Assembly: GCA_045648205.1 (NCBI GenBank)
Contig: JAZRNM010000037.1
Location: forward strand, 1 to 62,980
Origin: SIG440 sp045648205
GTDB taxonomy: Bacteria; Bacillota; Clostridia; Monoglobales; Monoglobaceae
Reading direction: 5' to 3'
DNA length: 62,980 bases
The first letter of the stretch is position 1, and each line of letters starts with the position of its first letter. Of this stretch, positions 50,357-58,382 are shown in pieces. The position numbers were made by a program, and so were the translations under genes. The notes under the pieces were generated by a model, which was given only the letters and a program-made list of their open reading frames with translations, did not search any database and was not told where the DNA came from.

Positions 50357-51121
50357 ATGGGAAAGGTTATAGCAATTGCGAACCAAAAAGGTGGGGTTGG
50401 AAAAACCACTACCGCTGTCAACTTGAGTGCTTGCCTTGGAAAGAAAGGAAAGAAAACCCTTCTGATAGATATTGACCCTCAGGGAAACACCACAAGCGGG
50501 CTTGGTGTTGATCCAAGATCGGTTAAAATGTCAATTTATGACTGCATCATAAATGATGTTCCCATGAGCGATGTGCTTATTGACACGGGCTTTGAAAATT
50601 TGTGGATTTGCCCTGCGAACATAAATCTGGCAGGGGCAGAGCTTGAGCTTGTTGCAAAGGATAATCGCGAATATGTTCTTAAAAACTCCATAAGTGAAAT
50701 AAAGGATAAGTTTGACTTTATATTTATTGATTGCCCGCCGTCTTTGGGGTTGATAACACTCAATTCTTTTTCGGCGGCAGATTCAATTCTTGTGCCAATT
50801 CAGTGTGAATATTACGCACTTGAGGGTTTGAGCCAGTTGACAAACACCATAAAAATGGTAAAAAAACGCCTGAATCCGGAGCTTGCGCTGGAGGGAGTTT
50901 TGCCTACCATGTTCGATGGAAGAACAAATTTGTCAATTCAAGTGGTTGATGAGGTGAAAAAGTTCTTTCGCGACAAAGTTTACAAGACCATAATTCCGCG
51001 CAATGTCAGGTTGTCAGAGGCTCCAAGCTTCGGCAAACCCATAATTGAATATGACAAGCACTCAAAGGGTGCAGAATGTTATGCTGATTTGGCAGATGAA
51101 GTTATTATGCGAAACAGCTGA
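50357..51121 (+). CDS. parA: Chromosome partitioning ATPase ParA (Soj)
   Basis: A 254-residue ParA. IANQKGGVGKTTTAVNLSACLG is the deviant Walker A with the signature lysine, LLIDIDPQGNTTSGLG is Walker A', and FIFIDCPPSLGLITLNSF Walker B. It binds DNA with ATP and, with ParB, moves the origin region and regulates replication start. The ATG at 50357 follows GAGGGGAGG; the frame starting at 50294 lacks a ribosome site. Two parS sites lie just upstream. Confidence 0.97.
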   Translation: MGKVIAIANQKGGVGKTTTAVNLSACLGKKGKKTLLIDIDPQGNTTSGLGVDPRSVKMSIYDCIINDVPMSDVLIDTGFENLWICPANINLAGAELELVAKDNREYVLKNSISEIKDKFDFIFIDCPPSLGLITLNSFSAADSILVPIQCEYYALEGLSQLTNTIKMVKKRLNPELALEGVLPTMFDGRTNLSIQVVDEVKKFFRDKVYKTIIPRNVRLSEAPSFGKPIIEYDKHSKGAECYADLADEVIMRNS

Positions 51122-51138
51122 GAAAGGAAGTGAAGTAT

Positions 51139-52020
51139 ATGGCAGAAAAGAAAAAAGCAATAGGCAGAGGCTTGGGCGCGTTTTTTGACGATATTGAAGA
51201 GCCGGTTGTGAAGGAAAGCTCTCCGAAATCTCAGGAAAACGGAGCAAAAATGTTGAAAGTCAGGGATATTGAACCAAACCCCGACCAACCAAGAAAGCAT
51301 TTTGAAAAGGACAAGCTTCAGGCACTTTCGGACTCCATAAAGGAGCACGGGTTGATTCAACCAATAGTTGTGAAACCCAGAAAAGACGGGATGTTCACCA
51401 TTGTGGCGGGAGAGAGAAGATGGCGTGCTGCAAAGCTTGCGGGGCTTACAGAGGTTCCATGTGTTGAGGGAGACTACACCGACAAACAAGTTATGGAGCT
51501 TGCTTTGGTTGAAAATCTTCAGCGCGAGGACTTGAACCCCATTGAAGAAGCAGAGGGCTATCGGAAGTTGATGGACACATTTGGGCTCACCCAGGAAGAA
51601 GTTTCTTTAAGGGTTGGAAAGAGCCGAAGTGCGGTTGCTAATTCCTTGCGGCTTAATGGGCTTTCAGCTAAGATAAAATCTGTTGTTATAAATGGGCATA
51701 TTTCTCAGGGCCATGCAAGGGCGCTCCTTTCAATTCCGAGTGAAGATGACCGACTGGCTGTTGTGGAAAAAATAATTGCTGATGAGCTTAATGTTCGGCA
51801 AACCGAAAAACTGGTGGCGGCAATTCTGTCACAAAAAGAGAAACCAAAGCCAAAAACAATTGACAAAAATGTGGAGAAATATTTCCGTGACCTTGAAAGA
51901 ACTCTGTCTCAAAAACTCGGAGCAAAGGTTTTGATCAAAAATGGGAAAAACAAGGGCAAAATCGAGATTGAGTATTTCAACAATGCCGAGCTCGAGGGAA
52001 TTCTCCAAAAAATAAAATAA
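51139..52020 (+). CDS. parB: Chromosome partitioning protein ParB (Spo0J)
   Basis: A 293-residue ParB. IEPNPDQPRKHFEKDKL and IVAGERRWRAAKLAGL form the CTP-binding N-terminal domain (GERRWR motif), LTQEEVSLRVGKSRSAVANSLR the helix-turn-helix that reads parS, and the C-terminus the dimer domain. ParB clamps slide from parS and load SMC. AAAGGAAG precedes the ATG at 51139; the GTG three codons earlier touches that site and is unlikely. It follows parA by 17 bases. Confidence 0.97.
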   Translation: MAEKKKAIGRGLGAFFDDIEEPVVKESSPKSQENGAKMLKVRDIEPNPDQPRKHFEKDKLQALSDSIKEHGLIQPIVVKPRKDGMFTIVAGERRWRAAKLAGLTEVPCVEGDYTDKQVMELALVENLQREDLNPIEEAEGYRKLMDTFGLTQEEVSLRVGKSRSAVANSLRLNGLSAKIKSVVINGHISQGHARALLSIPSEDDRLAVVEKIIADELNVRQTEKLVAAILSQKEKPKPKTIDKNVEKYFRDLERTLSQKLGAKVLIKNGKNKGKIEIEYFNNAELEGILQKIK

Positions 52021-52169
52021 ATGTAAAATAATGTAAAAATATGTGCCTCGAAAAAGGTGTATTTCTTGCGGAAAACGGGCAATGGCAATGAAAGTATATC
52101 AAAAAGGGGCAAAATTGATTTAAACGGCAAAAAAATAGCTTTTAAGAACATGTGACCGGAGGGAGAAAA

Positions 52170-52580
52170 ATGAAGAAGGATTACAGACGTGTTTTGGTGT
52201 ATGGACTCATTATGTTGGCTTGTGTAGTCGTTATAGTGATTATTGGTGTTTTGTCTGACAACAAAATTGAAGGTTATGAGAACGATTATCAGAAGCTGGT
52301 CGAATCGAGTCAGAACAGCATAAGACTTCTTGAGGAAGATCTTGCAGTTCTCAAAAAAGAGAACAAGGCTTTGAAAGAAAAAATTGAAAAGGCAATGACC
52401 TTGGAGGGAGATGTTGCAACCCTTGGACAGGCTTTTGCTGATTTGCGAGAAATTTTTGAGGAATATCGCGACGGAAATATTGATGAAGCGCGAAAGAAAT
52501 TTGAAAAAATTGAGCCTATGGGTTTTGATGACAAAACACTTTGTTATTATGAAGCTTTAAAAGAGCTTTTTGAAAAATAG
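52170..52580 (+). CDS. Membrane-anchored coiled-coil protein of unknown function
   Basis: I do not recognise this 136-residue protein. A basic start (MKKDYRR) leads into one membrane helix (VLVYGLIMLACVVVIVIIGV, residues 8-30). After it comes an extracytoplasmic part with a likely coiled coil at about 45-85 (SIRLLEEDLAVLKKENKALK) and a helical end that resembles a TPR-like repeat. The topology recalls small divisome or zipper proteins such as FtsL, but no sequence link is claimed. GGAGGGA lies before the ATG at 52170. It stands between parB and serS on the same strand. Confidence 0.75.
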   Translation: MKKDYRRVLVYGLIMLACVVVIVIIGVLSDNKIEGYENDYQKLVESSQNSIRLLEEDLAVLKKENKALKEKIEKAMTLEGDVATLGQAFADLREIFEEYRDGNIDEARKKFEKIEPMGFDDKTLCYYEALKELFEK

Positions 52581-52619
52581 TAAATTTAATTGCCAAGAAA
52601 GGGCAGATAGGAGAAGAAA

Positions 52620-53906
52620 ATGATAGACATAAGAATTTTGAGAAACGAGCCTGAAAAACTGATTGAGGCACTTAAAAGAAGAAAGGAAACAAGAATTGAT
52701 GTTGACCATCTTCTTGATTTGGACAAGCAAAGACGTGAACTTGTGTTCAATGTTGAACAGATGAAGAACAAGCAGAACACAATTTCAAAGCAGATTCCTC
52801 AGCTCAAAAAAGAGGGAAAGGACACCGCGCCAATCTTTGCTGAAATGAAGACCTTGTCTGACGATATCAAGAAAATTGACGAGCAGGTAAGGGTTATTGA
52901 TGAAGAAATTGAAACCATTATGTACACAATCCCAAACATTGCAAACCCCACAGTTCCTGAGGGGGACACAGATGAGGACAATATTGAAGTAAGACGTTTT
53001 ATGGAGCCCACAAGCTTTGATTTTGAGCCGAAAGCACACTGGGATTTGGGTGAAAACTTGGGAATTTTAGACCCTGCAACTGCTGCAAAAATAACAGGTG
53101 CAAGATTTACGGTATATCAGGGTGCGGGCGCTCAGCTTGAAAGAGCTGTTATCAATTTCTATCTTGATACTCACACAAATCAGAATGGATACAAGGAAAT
53201 TTTCCCGCCATTTATGGTTCACAGAAACAGTATGGTTGGCACAGGTCAGCTTCCTAAGTTTGAAGAGGATGCTTTCAAAGTTGCAAACACAGATTATTTC
53301 CTTGTTCCCACAGCCGAGGTGCCTGTGACCAATATGCACAGAGATGAAATCCTTGACGGAAGCAAGCTTCCTATTAAGTATTGTGCATATACTGCTTGCT
53401 TCAGAGCAGAGGCAGGAAGTGCCGGCAGAGACACAAGAGGTCTCATCCGTCAGCATCAGTTCAACAAGGTTGAGCTTGTTAAGTTTGCAAACCCCGAAAC
53501 CTCTTATGAAGAGCTTGAAAAGTTGGTAAATGATGCAGAGTCTGTTCTCAAACTCCTGAAGCTTCCCTACAGAGTTGTTAAAATCTGTATCGGTGACCTT
53601 GGTTTCACCGCTGCAATGAAGTATGATATTGAAGTGTGGATGCCCAGCTACAATCGTTTTGTTGAGATTTCTTCATGCAGTAACTTTGAGGATTTCCAGG
53701 CAAGACGTGCAAACATCAAGTTCAAGAATTCTGTGAAGGACAAGGCTCAGCTTGTTCACACACTCAATGGTTCAGGTGTTGCAATCGGCAGAACAGTTGC
53801 CGCAATTTTAGAAAACTATCAGAACGAGGACGGTTCAATCACTGTTCCTGAGGTTCTCAGACCATATATGGGTGGAAAAGAAAAGATTATGCCCGAAGAT
53901 AAATAA
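52620..53906 (+). CDS. serS: Seryl-tRNA synthetase
   Basis: A 428-residue class II synthetase. Residues 1-105 form the N-terminal coiled-coil arm that holds the tRNA long arm; FRAEAGSAGRDTRGLIRQHQF is motif 2 and NGSGVAIGRTVAAILEN motif 3. It charges serine onto tRNA-Ser (and the selenocysteine tRNA, if present). Only 39 bases separate it from the preceding gene, so no T-box leader fits. Near the origin serS next to parAB is common in Bacillota. Confidence 0.98.
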   Translation: MIDIRILRNEPEKLIEALKRRKETRIDVDHLLDLDKQRRELVFNVEQMKNKQNTISKQIPQLKKEGKDTAPIFAEMKTLSDDIKKIDEQVRVIDEEIETIMYTIPNIANPTVPEGDTDEDNIEVRRFMEPTSFDFEPKAHWDLGENLGILDPATAAKITGARFTVYQGAGAQLERAVINFYLDTHTNQNGYKEIFPPFMVHRNSMVGTGQLPKFEEDAFKVANTDYFLVPTAEVPVTNMHRDEILDGSKLPIKYCAYTACFRAEAGSAGRDTRGLIRQHQFNKVELVKFANPETSYEELEKLVNDAESVLKLLKLPYRVVKICIGDLGFTAAMKYDIEVWMPSYNRFVEISSCSNFEDFQARRANIKFKNSVKDKAQLVHTLNGSGVAIGRTVAAILENYQNEDGSITVPEVLRPYMGGKEKIMPEDK

Positions 53907-53917
53907 GGTTCAAAGTT

Positions 53918-53950
53918 GCCCCGTTTTTTGAAAAACGGGGCGTTTCTTTT
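53918..53950 (+). terminator. Terminator of serS
   Basis: Stem GCCCCGTTTTT / AAAAACGGGGC with a 3-base loop, followed by GTTTCTTTT. Confidence 0.9.
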
Positions 53951-53954
53951 GCAC

Positions 53955-53985
53955 AAAAAAAGCGGATGAGATTTTCTCATCCGCT
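53955..53985 (-). terminator. Terminator of fba
   Basis: Stem AGCGGATGAG / CTCATCCGCT with the A-run at 53955-53961 giving a U-run on the leftward transcript. Confidence 0.9.
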
Positions 53986-54000
53986 GAGTTTTTATTGAAT

Positions 54001-54864
54001 TTATGCCTTGTTGATTGAGCCAAAGAGCTCCATTTTTTCTTTAACAGTTGCCTTGATTGCTTCAACACCTGGTGCGAGAAGCTTTCTTGGGTCAAAGCCT
54101 TTGCCCACAAGGTCCTTGCCTTCTTCGATATACTTTCTCACTGCTGCAGAAAATGAAATCTGACATTCGGTGTTAACATTGATTTTGCTTACGCCCAATG
54201 AAATTGCTTTCTTTATCATATCCTCAGGGATGCCTGTTCCACCATGGAGAACAAGGGGCATTGGATTTGTGATTTCATTGATTTTTGCAAGAACATCAAA
54301 GTTGAGTCCCTGCCAGTTTTCAGGGTATTTTCCGTGGATGTTGCCGATGCCTGCCGCAAGAATGTCAACGCCCAAATCCGCAATCATTTTGCATTCGTTG
54401 GGGTCTGCAACCTCACCACCACCAACAACACCATCTTCTTCACCGCCGATTGCACCAACCTCAGCCTCAACAGAGATGCCCAGTGAATGTGCAAGAGCAA
54501 CAAGCTCTTTTGTCTTTTCAATGTTTTCATCAATTGGATAATGTGAACCATCAAACATAATTGATGAAAAACCTGCTTTTATAGCAGAAAGAGCACCCTC
54601 ATAGCTGCCGTGGTCAAGATGAATTGCAACGGGAACAGTGATTTCCAAGCCTTCAATCATACCCTTTACCATTTCAACAACCGTTTTGAAACCTGTCATA
54701 TATTTTCCTGCACCTTCAGAAACACCCAGAATAACAGGGGAGTTGCATTCTTGTGCAGTCAAAAGAATTGCCTTTGTCCACTCAAGATTGTTGATGTTGA
54801 ATTGGCCTACGGCATATTTACCTTCTTTTGCTTTTTTTAGCATTTCAGTAACTGAAACTAACAT
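54001..54864 (-). CDS. fba: Class II fructose-bisphosphate aldolase
   Basis: A 287-residue zinc aldolase. HLDHGSYEGALSAIKAGFSS contains the first zinc-site histidine and the Asp that acts as base, FDGSHYPIDENI follows, EAEVGAIGGEEDGVVGG is the family signature and LVLHGGTGIPEDMIKKAI holds the last zinc His. It splits fructose-1,6-bisphosphate in glycolysis (tagatose bisphosphate cannot be ruled out). The ATG at 54864 follows AGGAGG; the longer frame upstream covers the promoter region. Single gene. Confidence 0.96.
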   Translation of the reverse strand: MLVSVTEMLKKAKEGKYAVGQFNINNLEWTKAILLTAQECNSPVILGVSEGAGKYMTGFKTVVEMVKGMIEGLEITVPVAIHLDHGSYEGALSAIKAGFSSIMFDGSHYPIDENIEKTKELVALAHSLGISVEAEVGAIGGEEDGVVGGGEVADPNECKMIADLGVDILAAGIGNIHGKYPENWQGLNFDVLAKINEITNPMPLVLHGGTGIPEDMIKKAISLGVSKINVNTECQISFSAAVRKYIEEGKDLVGKGFDPRKLLAPGVEAIKATVKEKMELFGSINKA

Positions 54865-54902
54865 TTTGTTTTCCTCCTGACGTTTAACCATTTTACATTT
54901 AT

Positions 54903-54931
54903 ATAATACCATTTATTGAAAAATATGTCAA
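54903..54931 (-). promoter_or_regulatory. Promoter of fba
   Basis: On the minus strand TTGACA, 17 bases, TATTAT, about 39 bases before the start. Confidence 0.85.
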
Positions 54932-54954
54932 TCGTTTTTGTGATTATGACGCAG

Positions 54955-54983
54955 TTGATTTTTTGTGAAAGGTGTGATAGAAT
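54955..54983 (+). promoter_or_regulatory. Promoter of the LtaS-like gene
   Basis: TTGATT, 17 bases, TAGAAT, about 54 bases before the ATG; divergent from the fba promoter. Confidence 0.6.
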
Positions 54984-55036
54984 AAATAGATGAATCTATT
55001 ATATCCAGATTTCAAAAATTTATTGGGGGTAATTTG

Positions 55037-56905
55037 ATGAAAGCCAAAGCCAAGGCAATGCTCAGCTTTTTGAATGAAAAATATTTTTATGTTTTTGCAG
55101 TAGTGGGGCTTTTTCTTCCCGACCTTCAGCTCAGATATCTTGTGTGGCCAAAGGTATATGGCGAAGTCTTTGCTACGGCAGTTCCTTTTGCGTTTAACCT
55201 GATGTGGATTGCCCTGATTTTTTATGGCGCTCTTGTGCTTTTGCCAAAACGTTGGGGACGGATTTTATATCTTTCGATTGGCGGGATTTTTATCATATTT
55301 TCCTTTTCCCAATACGTCTATTTCCAGATTTTTGAACAATTTTTCAGAATAAGCAGTATTGGTCTTGCAGGAGAGGGCGGAGACTATCTTAGTTATGCCA
55401 TTGAGCATATTGACACAAGGCTTATAATTTGCACCATTGCTTCTGTTTTTTGCTTGGTTGTGACTGCAATAAAATGGGAACGGCCAAAGCATACGGGGAA
55501 ATGGGCAAAATCCATGATTATTCTCCCGGTGCTGGGTCTTGTTGCACTTCACATATTTATGCAACCTGAGTTGTTTGGCGAATCTGACCAGGATTGGGAT
55601 TCATGGAGCAAGCCAAGAGTGGTTTATCAGGAGTTTAACGATGCAAACAAGTGCATTGATATTGTAGGAATTTATCATTTTCTTGCCCGTGACCTTTACA
55701 AGACATATTTCTCTTTGGATAAGTATTCTGAAGATGAGTTCAAGATGGTGGATGAGTTTTTTGCAGAAAAAGCCCAAAATGACGAAAGAAATGATTACAC
55801 AGGTGTCCTTGAGGGGAAAAATGTTGTTGCAGTTATGCTTGAGGGTATTGATGACTGGATGATTTCTGACCGATATACACCCGTGATGAAGTATATGATG
55901 GAGAACGGAATAAATTTTTCAGAGCACTATGCTCCAACCTTTGGCACAGGTTACACCCTTGGTTCGGAATTTTGCTTTAATACGGGATATTATACACCGA
56001 TTTCTGCTGTGAGTGCGGTGAATTACACATCAAATGCTTATCCTTATTCTCTGCCTCGGCTCTTTGCTGATAAGGGATATTCGGTTAATTCGTTCCATTA
56101 TAATCACTCCGAGTTTTACAATCGGGGGCTGATGCATAAGAGTCTTGGCTATGAGAAATATCATTCGTTTCAGGATTATGGAATGCCGGCATATGCGGCT
56201 CAGGCGGACAGCAATATTCTGAAGGAAGAAAAAATATATGAAGATATGACGAAAAAGGAGCCATTTTTTAGCTTTGTCATAACCTATTCGGGACACATTC
56301 CGTATACCTTTGATGATGCAAAGCTGGCACTTGCAAAGGAAAACCATCCTGATTTGCTTGACAGCAGTCAAACTTCAGAGGAGAATGCGTGTCGTCTTCT
56401 GGCTCGGGACACCGACGATTTTTTCCGTCAGCTTCTGGAAAAACTGAATGAAGACGGACTTTTGGAAAATACTGCAATTGTTGTGTTCACAGACCATTAT
56501 GCATATGGTTATTCTGACCAGGAAGAGCTTTTAGCATTGAACAAAGGAGTGGGCGATGAAATTATGTATCGTGTCCCTGCATTTATTTATTCACCCGGTA
56601 TCAAGCCGTCAAAGATTACAAAGCCAACACACACGGCAGACCTTCTTCCGACACTTGTGAATCTTTTTGGCCTTGAAAACAACAATTGTTATATCGGTTC
56701 AGATGCGCTTTCTGACCGGAACACGGGCTTTGCTTATTTTGGGAACCTTGCGTGGATGGATGATGATGGGTATTATGTCCCCTCCGATGCAGAAGTCTCT
56801 CCCGAGGACAAAGAACGTGTGATGACGGGAAATGAAAAAACAAAAAAATCCTTAGATATTAATGATATTGTTATTGTGGGAGATTATTTTGCACATCGGA
56901 AGTAA
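55037..56905 (+). CDS. LtaS-like phosphoglycerol transferase (sulfatase fold)
   Basis: A 622-residue membrane enzyme: five hydrophobic segments in the first 190 residues, then a large outside domain of the alkaline phosphatase/sulfatase fold. VVAVMLEGIDDWM holds the metal-binding Glu, FGTGYTLGSEF the probable catalytic Thr, FVITYSGHIPYTF and AIVVFTDHYAYGYSD the other metal ligands. Such enzymes move glycerol phosphate from phosphatidylglycerol to lipoteichoic acid or related polymers. The exact product here is inference. The ATG at 55037 follows TGGGGGT. Single gene. Confidence 0.9.
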   Translation: MKAKAKAMLSFLNEKYFYVFAVVGLFLPDLQLRYLVWPKVYGEVFATAVPFAFNLMWIALIFYGALVLLPKRWGRILYLSIGGIFIIFSFSQYVYFQIFEQFFRISSIGLAGEGGDYLSYAIEHIDTRLIICTIASVFCLVVTAIKWERPKHTGKWAKSMIILPVLGLVALHIFMQPELFGESDQDWDSWSKPRVVYQEFNDANKCIDIVGIYHFLARDLYKTYFSLDKYSEDEFKMVDEFFAEKAQNDERNDYTGVLEGKNVVAVMLEGIDDWMISDRYTPVMKYMMENGINFSEHYAPTFGTGYTLGSEFCFNTGYYTPISAVSAVNYTSNAYPYSLPRLFADKGYSVNSFHYNHSEFYNRGLMHKSLGYEKYHSFQDYGMPAYAAQADSNILKEEKIYEDMTKKEPFFSFVITYSGHIPYTFDDAKLALAKENHPDLLDSSQTSEENACRLLARDTDDFFRQLLEKLNEDGLLENTAIVVFTDHYAYGYSDQEELLALNKGVGDEIMYRVPAFIYSPGIKPSKITKPTHTADLLPTLVNLFGLENNNCYIGSDALSDRNTGFAYFGNLAWMDDDGYYVPSDAEVSPEDKERVMTGNEKTKKSLDINDIVIVGDYFAHRK

Positions 56906-56938
56906 CAAATTTGTAATAAAAAATTAATGTTCTGGCTA

Positions 56939-56967
56939 TTGTAAAAAAAGAGTTTATATGTTACAAT
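56939..56967 (+). promoter_or_regulatory. Promoter of ireB
   Basis: TTGTAA, 17 bases, TACAAT, 22 bases before the start codon. Confidence 0.6.
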
Positions 56968-56989
56968 TAGCACATAAGGGGGAATTGGT

Positions 56990-57250
56990 ATGGATAAAAC
57001 AAATCTTTCAAAAACTGTGAAGTTCCATGTGGACAAGGAAAAACTCAACACCAGAGAACTGATACTTGCTGTCCACAGGGCCTTAACTGAAAAGGGCTAC
57101 AACCCAATAAATCAGATTGTGGGTTATATAATGTCCGGAGATCCCTCTTATATTACTGCCCACAATGGTGCAAGAAGCTTGATTCAAAAACTTGAAACTG
57201 ATGAAATCTTAGAAGAGCTTGTCAGGTTTTATGTGGCAGAAAATAATTAG
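56990..57250 (+). CDS. ireB: IreB family regulatory protein (UPF0297)
   Basis: An 86-residue protein of the IreB/UPF0297 (DUF965) family. VKFHVDKEKLNTRELILAV, NPINQIVGYIMSGDPSYITA and HNGARSLIQKLETDEILEEL cover the whole fold. In Enterococcus IreB is phosphorylated by the PASTA kinase IreK and lowers cephalosporin resistance, so it links to cell-wall stress. The usual neighbours ruvX (yqgF) and the yrzB gene are absent. AAGGGGG precedes the ATG and a terminator follows. Confidence 0.93.
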   Translation: MDKTNLSKTVKFHVDKEKLNTRELILAVHRALTEKGYNPINQIVGYIMSGDPSYITAHNGARSLIQKLETDEILEELVRFYVAENN

Positions 57251-57258
57251 ACAATTTT

Positions 57259-57295
57259 GAGAAGCAGAACACGTTGTTCGGCTTCTCTTTTTTTG
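57259..57295 (+). terminator. Terminator of ireB
   Basis: Stem GAGAAGCAGAAC / GTTCGGCTTCTC (one mismatch) with a 5-base loop and a 7-T run. Confidence 0.88.
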
Positions 57296-57342
57296 CTCCT
57301 TTTCGACGTTTTACAAAAATATAAAAAATTTTCCAAAAACTA

Positions 57343-57371
57343 TTGACTTTATTTTACAAATATGGTAATAT
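57343..57371 (+). promoter_or_regulatory. Promoter of the tandem-AbrB gene
   Basis: TTGACT, 17 bases, TAATAT, 80 bases before the ATG. Confidence 0.7.
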
Positions 57372-57450
57372 GATTAAAAAAAGAGGACAAAACGGACAAC
57401 TTTTTCCATTTTATCCCATCAATTTTCAAAAAACGAAGGAGCTGTTAAGA

Positions 57451-57864
57451 ATGAAATCGACAGGTATTGTGAGACACGTAGATACACTGGACAGAATTGT
57501 TATTCCGAAGGAACTGTGCAACACATTGGGCATTGAGGCAAAGGGTGCTTTGGAAATTTTTGTTGACGGTTCCAATATTATTCTTGAAAAGCATTCTGAT
57601 TTGTCAGGCCGAATTTCCAAGGGAAACACAGGGATTATCAGAAATGTTGACACAGTGGGCAGAATTGTTATTCCAAAGGAAATCTGCAACAAGCTTGGGA
57701 TTGAGCCAAAGGATGCACTTGAAATTTTTGTGGACGACACAAAAATCATACTTGGAAAATATGAGCCTGCGTGCATTTTTTGCGGAGAGGTGGAGGACAC
57801 CATAATGTATAAGAAAAAGCTTGTTTGCGTGAACTGCATCAAAACTCTTGCAAGCTTGATTTAG
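57451..57864 (+). CDS. Tandem AbrB/SpoVT-type DNA-binding regulator with zinc ribbon
   Basis: A 137-residue protein with two copies of the AbrB swapped-hairpin DNA-binding domain: residues 1-47 (STGIVRHVDTLDRIVIPKEL) and 59-104 (NTGIIRNVDTVGRIVIPKEI). The copies match closely in protein and in DNA, so the duplication seems recent. The end carries CIFC (108-111) and CVNC (126-129), a likely zinc site seen at the end of some clostridial AbrB proteins. AbrB-type proteins repress transition-state and sporulation genes. One polypeptide with two domains could fold on itself where a normal AbrB needs a dimer. GAAGGAG lies 12 bases before the ATG. Confidence 0.9.
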   Translation: MKSTGIVRHVDTLDRIVIPKELCNTLGIEAKGALEIFVDGSNIILEKHSDLSGRISKGNTGIIRNVDTVGRIVIPKEICNKLGIEPKDALEIFVDDTKIILGKYEPACIFCGEVEDTIMYKKKLVCVNCIKTLASLI

Positions 57865-57877
57865 TGATTTGTCTGAA

Positions 57878-57912
57878 CGGGACTGAGTTTTGGCTCAGCC
57901 CCGATTTTTTTA
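57878..57912 (+). terminator. Terminator of the tandem-AbrB gene
   Basis: Stem CGGGACTGAG / CTCAGCCCCG (one mismatch) with a 6-base loop and a T-run. Confidence 0.85.
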
Positions 57913-57930
57913 CAAAATTGAAAAAATCTC

Positions 57931-57959
57931 TTGACATATTAAAAAAAGTGTGTTATGAT
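57931..57959 (+). promoter_or_regulatory. Promoter of the tRNA pair
   Basis: TTGACA, 17 bases, TATGAT, 26 bases before tRNA-Met. Confidence 0.88.
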
Positions 57960-57985
57960 AATCCTTGTCCTTTGGACGAATATAT

Positions 57986-58062
57986 GGCGGTATAGCTCAG
58001 TTGGCTAGAGCATACGGTTCATACCCGTAGTGTCACTAGTTCGAATCTAGTTACCGCTACCA
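57986..58062 (+). tRNA. tRNA-Met (CAT), elongator type
   Basis: A 77-base cloverleaf: acceptor GGCGGTA with TACCGCT (G1-U72 wobble), D-arm AGCTCAGTTGGCTAGAGC, anticodon arm TACGG-TTCATAC-CCGTA, T-arm ACTAG-TTCGAAT-CTAGT, encoded CCA. The anticodon stem lacks the three G-C pairs of initiator tRNA and resembles the Bacillus elongator. A lysidine-modified tRNA-Ile cannot be strictly excluded. Confidence 0.95.
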
Positions 58063-58066
58063 AGCT

Positions 58067-58095
58067 GAAAACCCGTGTATTTTACACGGGTTTTC
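58067..58095 (+). terminator. Hairpin between the two tRNAs
   Basis: Perfect 13-bp stem GAAAACCCGTGTA / TACACGGGTTTTC with a 3-base loop. The 3' side has TTTT inside the stem only, so it may be a terminator or a processing hairpin. Confidence 0.6.
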
Positions 58096-58113
58096 ACAAC
58101 AAATTTAATATGT

Positions 58114-58188
58114 GGCTCCTTGGTCAAGTGGTTAAGACTCCGCCCTCTCACGGCGGCTACAGGGGTTCGAATCCCCTAGGAGTCACCA
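58114..58188 (+). tRNA. tRNA-Glu (CTC)
   Basis: A 75-base cloverleaf: acceptor GGCTCCT with AGGAGTC, D-arm GTCAAGTGGTTAAGAC, anticodon arm CCGCC-CTCTCAC-GGCGG (anticodon CTC), T-arm AGGGG-TTCGAAT-CCCCT, discriminator A, encoded CCA. The AAACGAC repeat begins at the very next base. Confidence 0.95.
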
Positions 58189-58322
58189 AAAAGAAACGAC
58201 AATTTTCCGTAGAAAGTTGTCGTTTCTTTTTGTACTCTTAGCTATTCACTATGCTCTCTTCACTTTTCACTAAAAATTGTCGTTTCCAGAGAACAGATAA
58301 AAGAGAATAGAGAAGAGAAAAG
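58189..58322 (+). repeat. AAACGAC repeat, copy B (next to tRNA-Glu)
   Basis: Starts right after the CCA of tRNA-Glu: AAAAGAAACGACAATTTTCC, a hairpin with GTTGTCGTTTCTTTTT that serves as tRNA terminator (58191-58232), a middle part with CTTTTCACTAAAAATTG, a third inverted core (TTGTCGTTTCC, 58278-58288) and a purine-rich end. Same order of blocks as copy A at 18955-19060 on the other strand, with about 28 extra bases. Confidence 0.85.
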
Positions 58323-58328
58323 AATATG

Positions 58329-58363
58329 AAAAAACCCGCACGCTCACGTGTGCGGGTTTTACT
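58329..58363 (-). terminator. Terminator of the LOG-family gene
   Basis: Stem AAAACCCGCAC / GTGTGCGGGTTTT with a 6-base loop; the A-run on the left gives a U-run for the leftward transcript. Confidence 0.85.
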
Positions 58364-58382
58364 TATTACCCAAATTAATGAA

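Noticed and set aside
52021..52169. Possible T-box leader for serS
   Set aside because: The 149 bases lie before the coiled-coil gene, show no T-box sequence (TGGNACCGCG-like) and no specifier hairpin, and only 39 bases precede serS.
58100..58330. An integration site at the tRNA-Glu 3' end
   Set aside because: No second copy of the tRNA end was noticed nearby and no mobile gene follows; only the repeat element is present.
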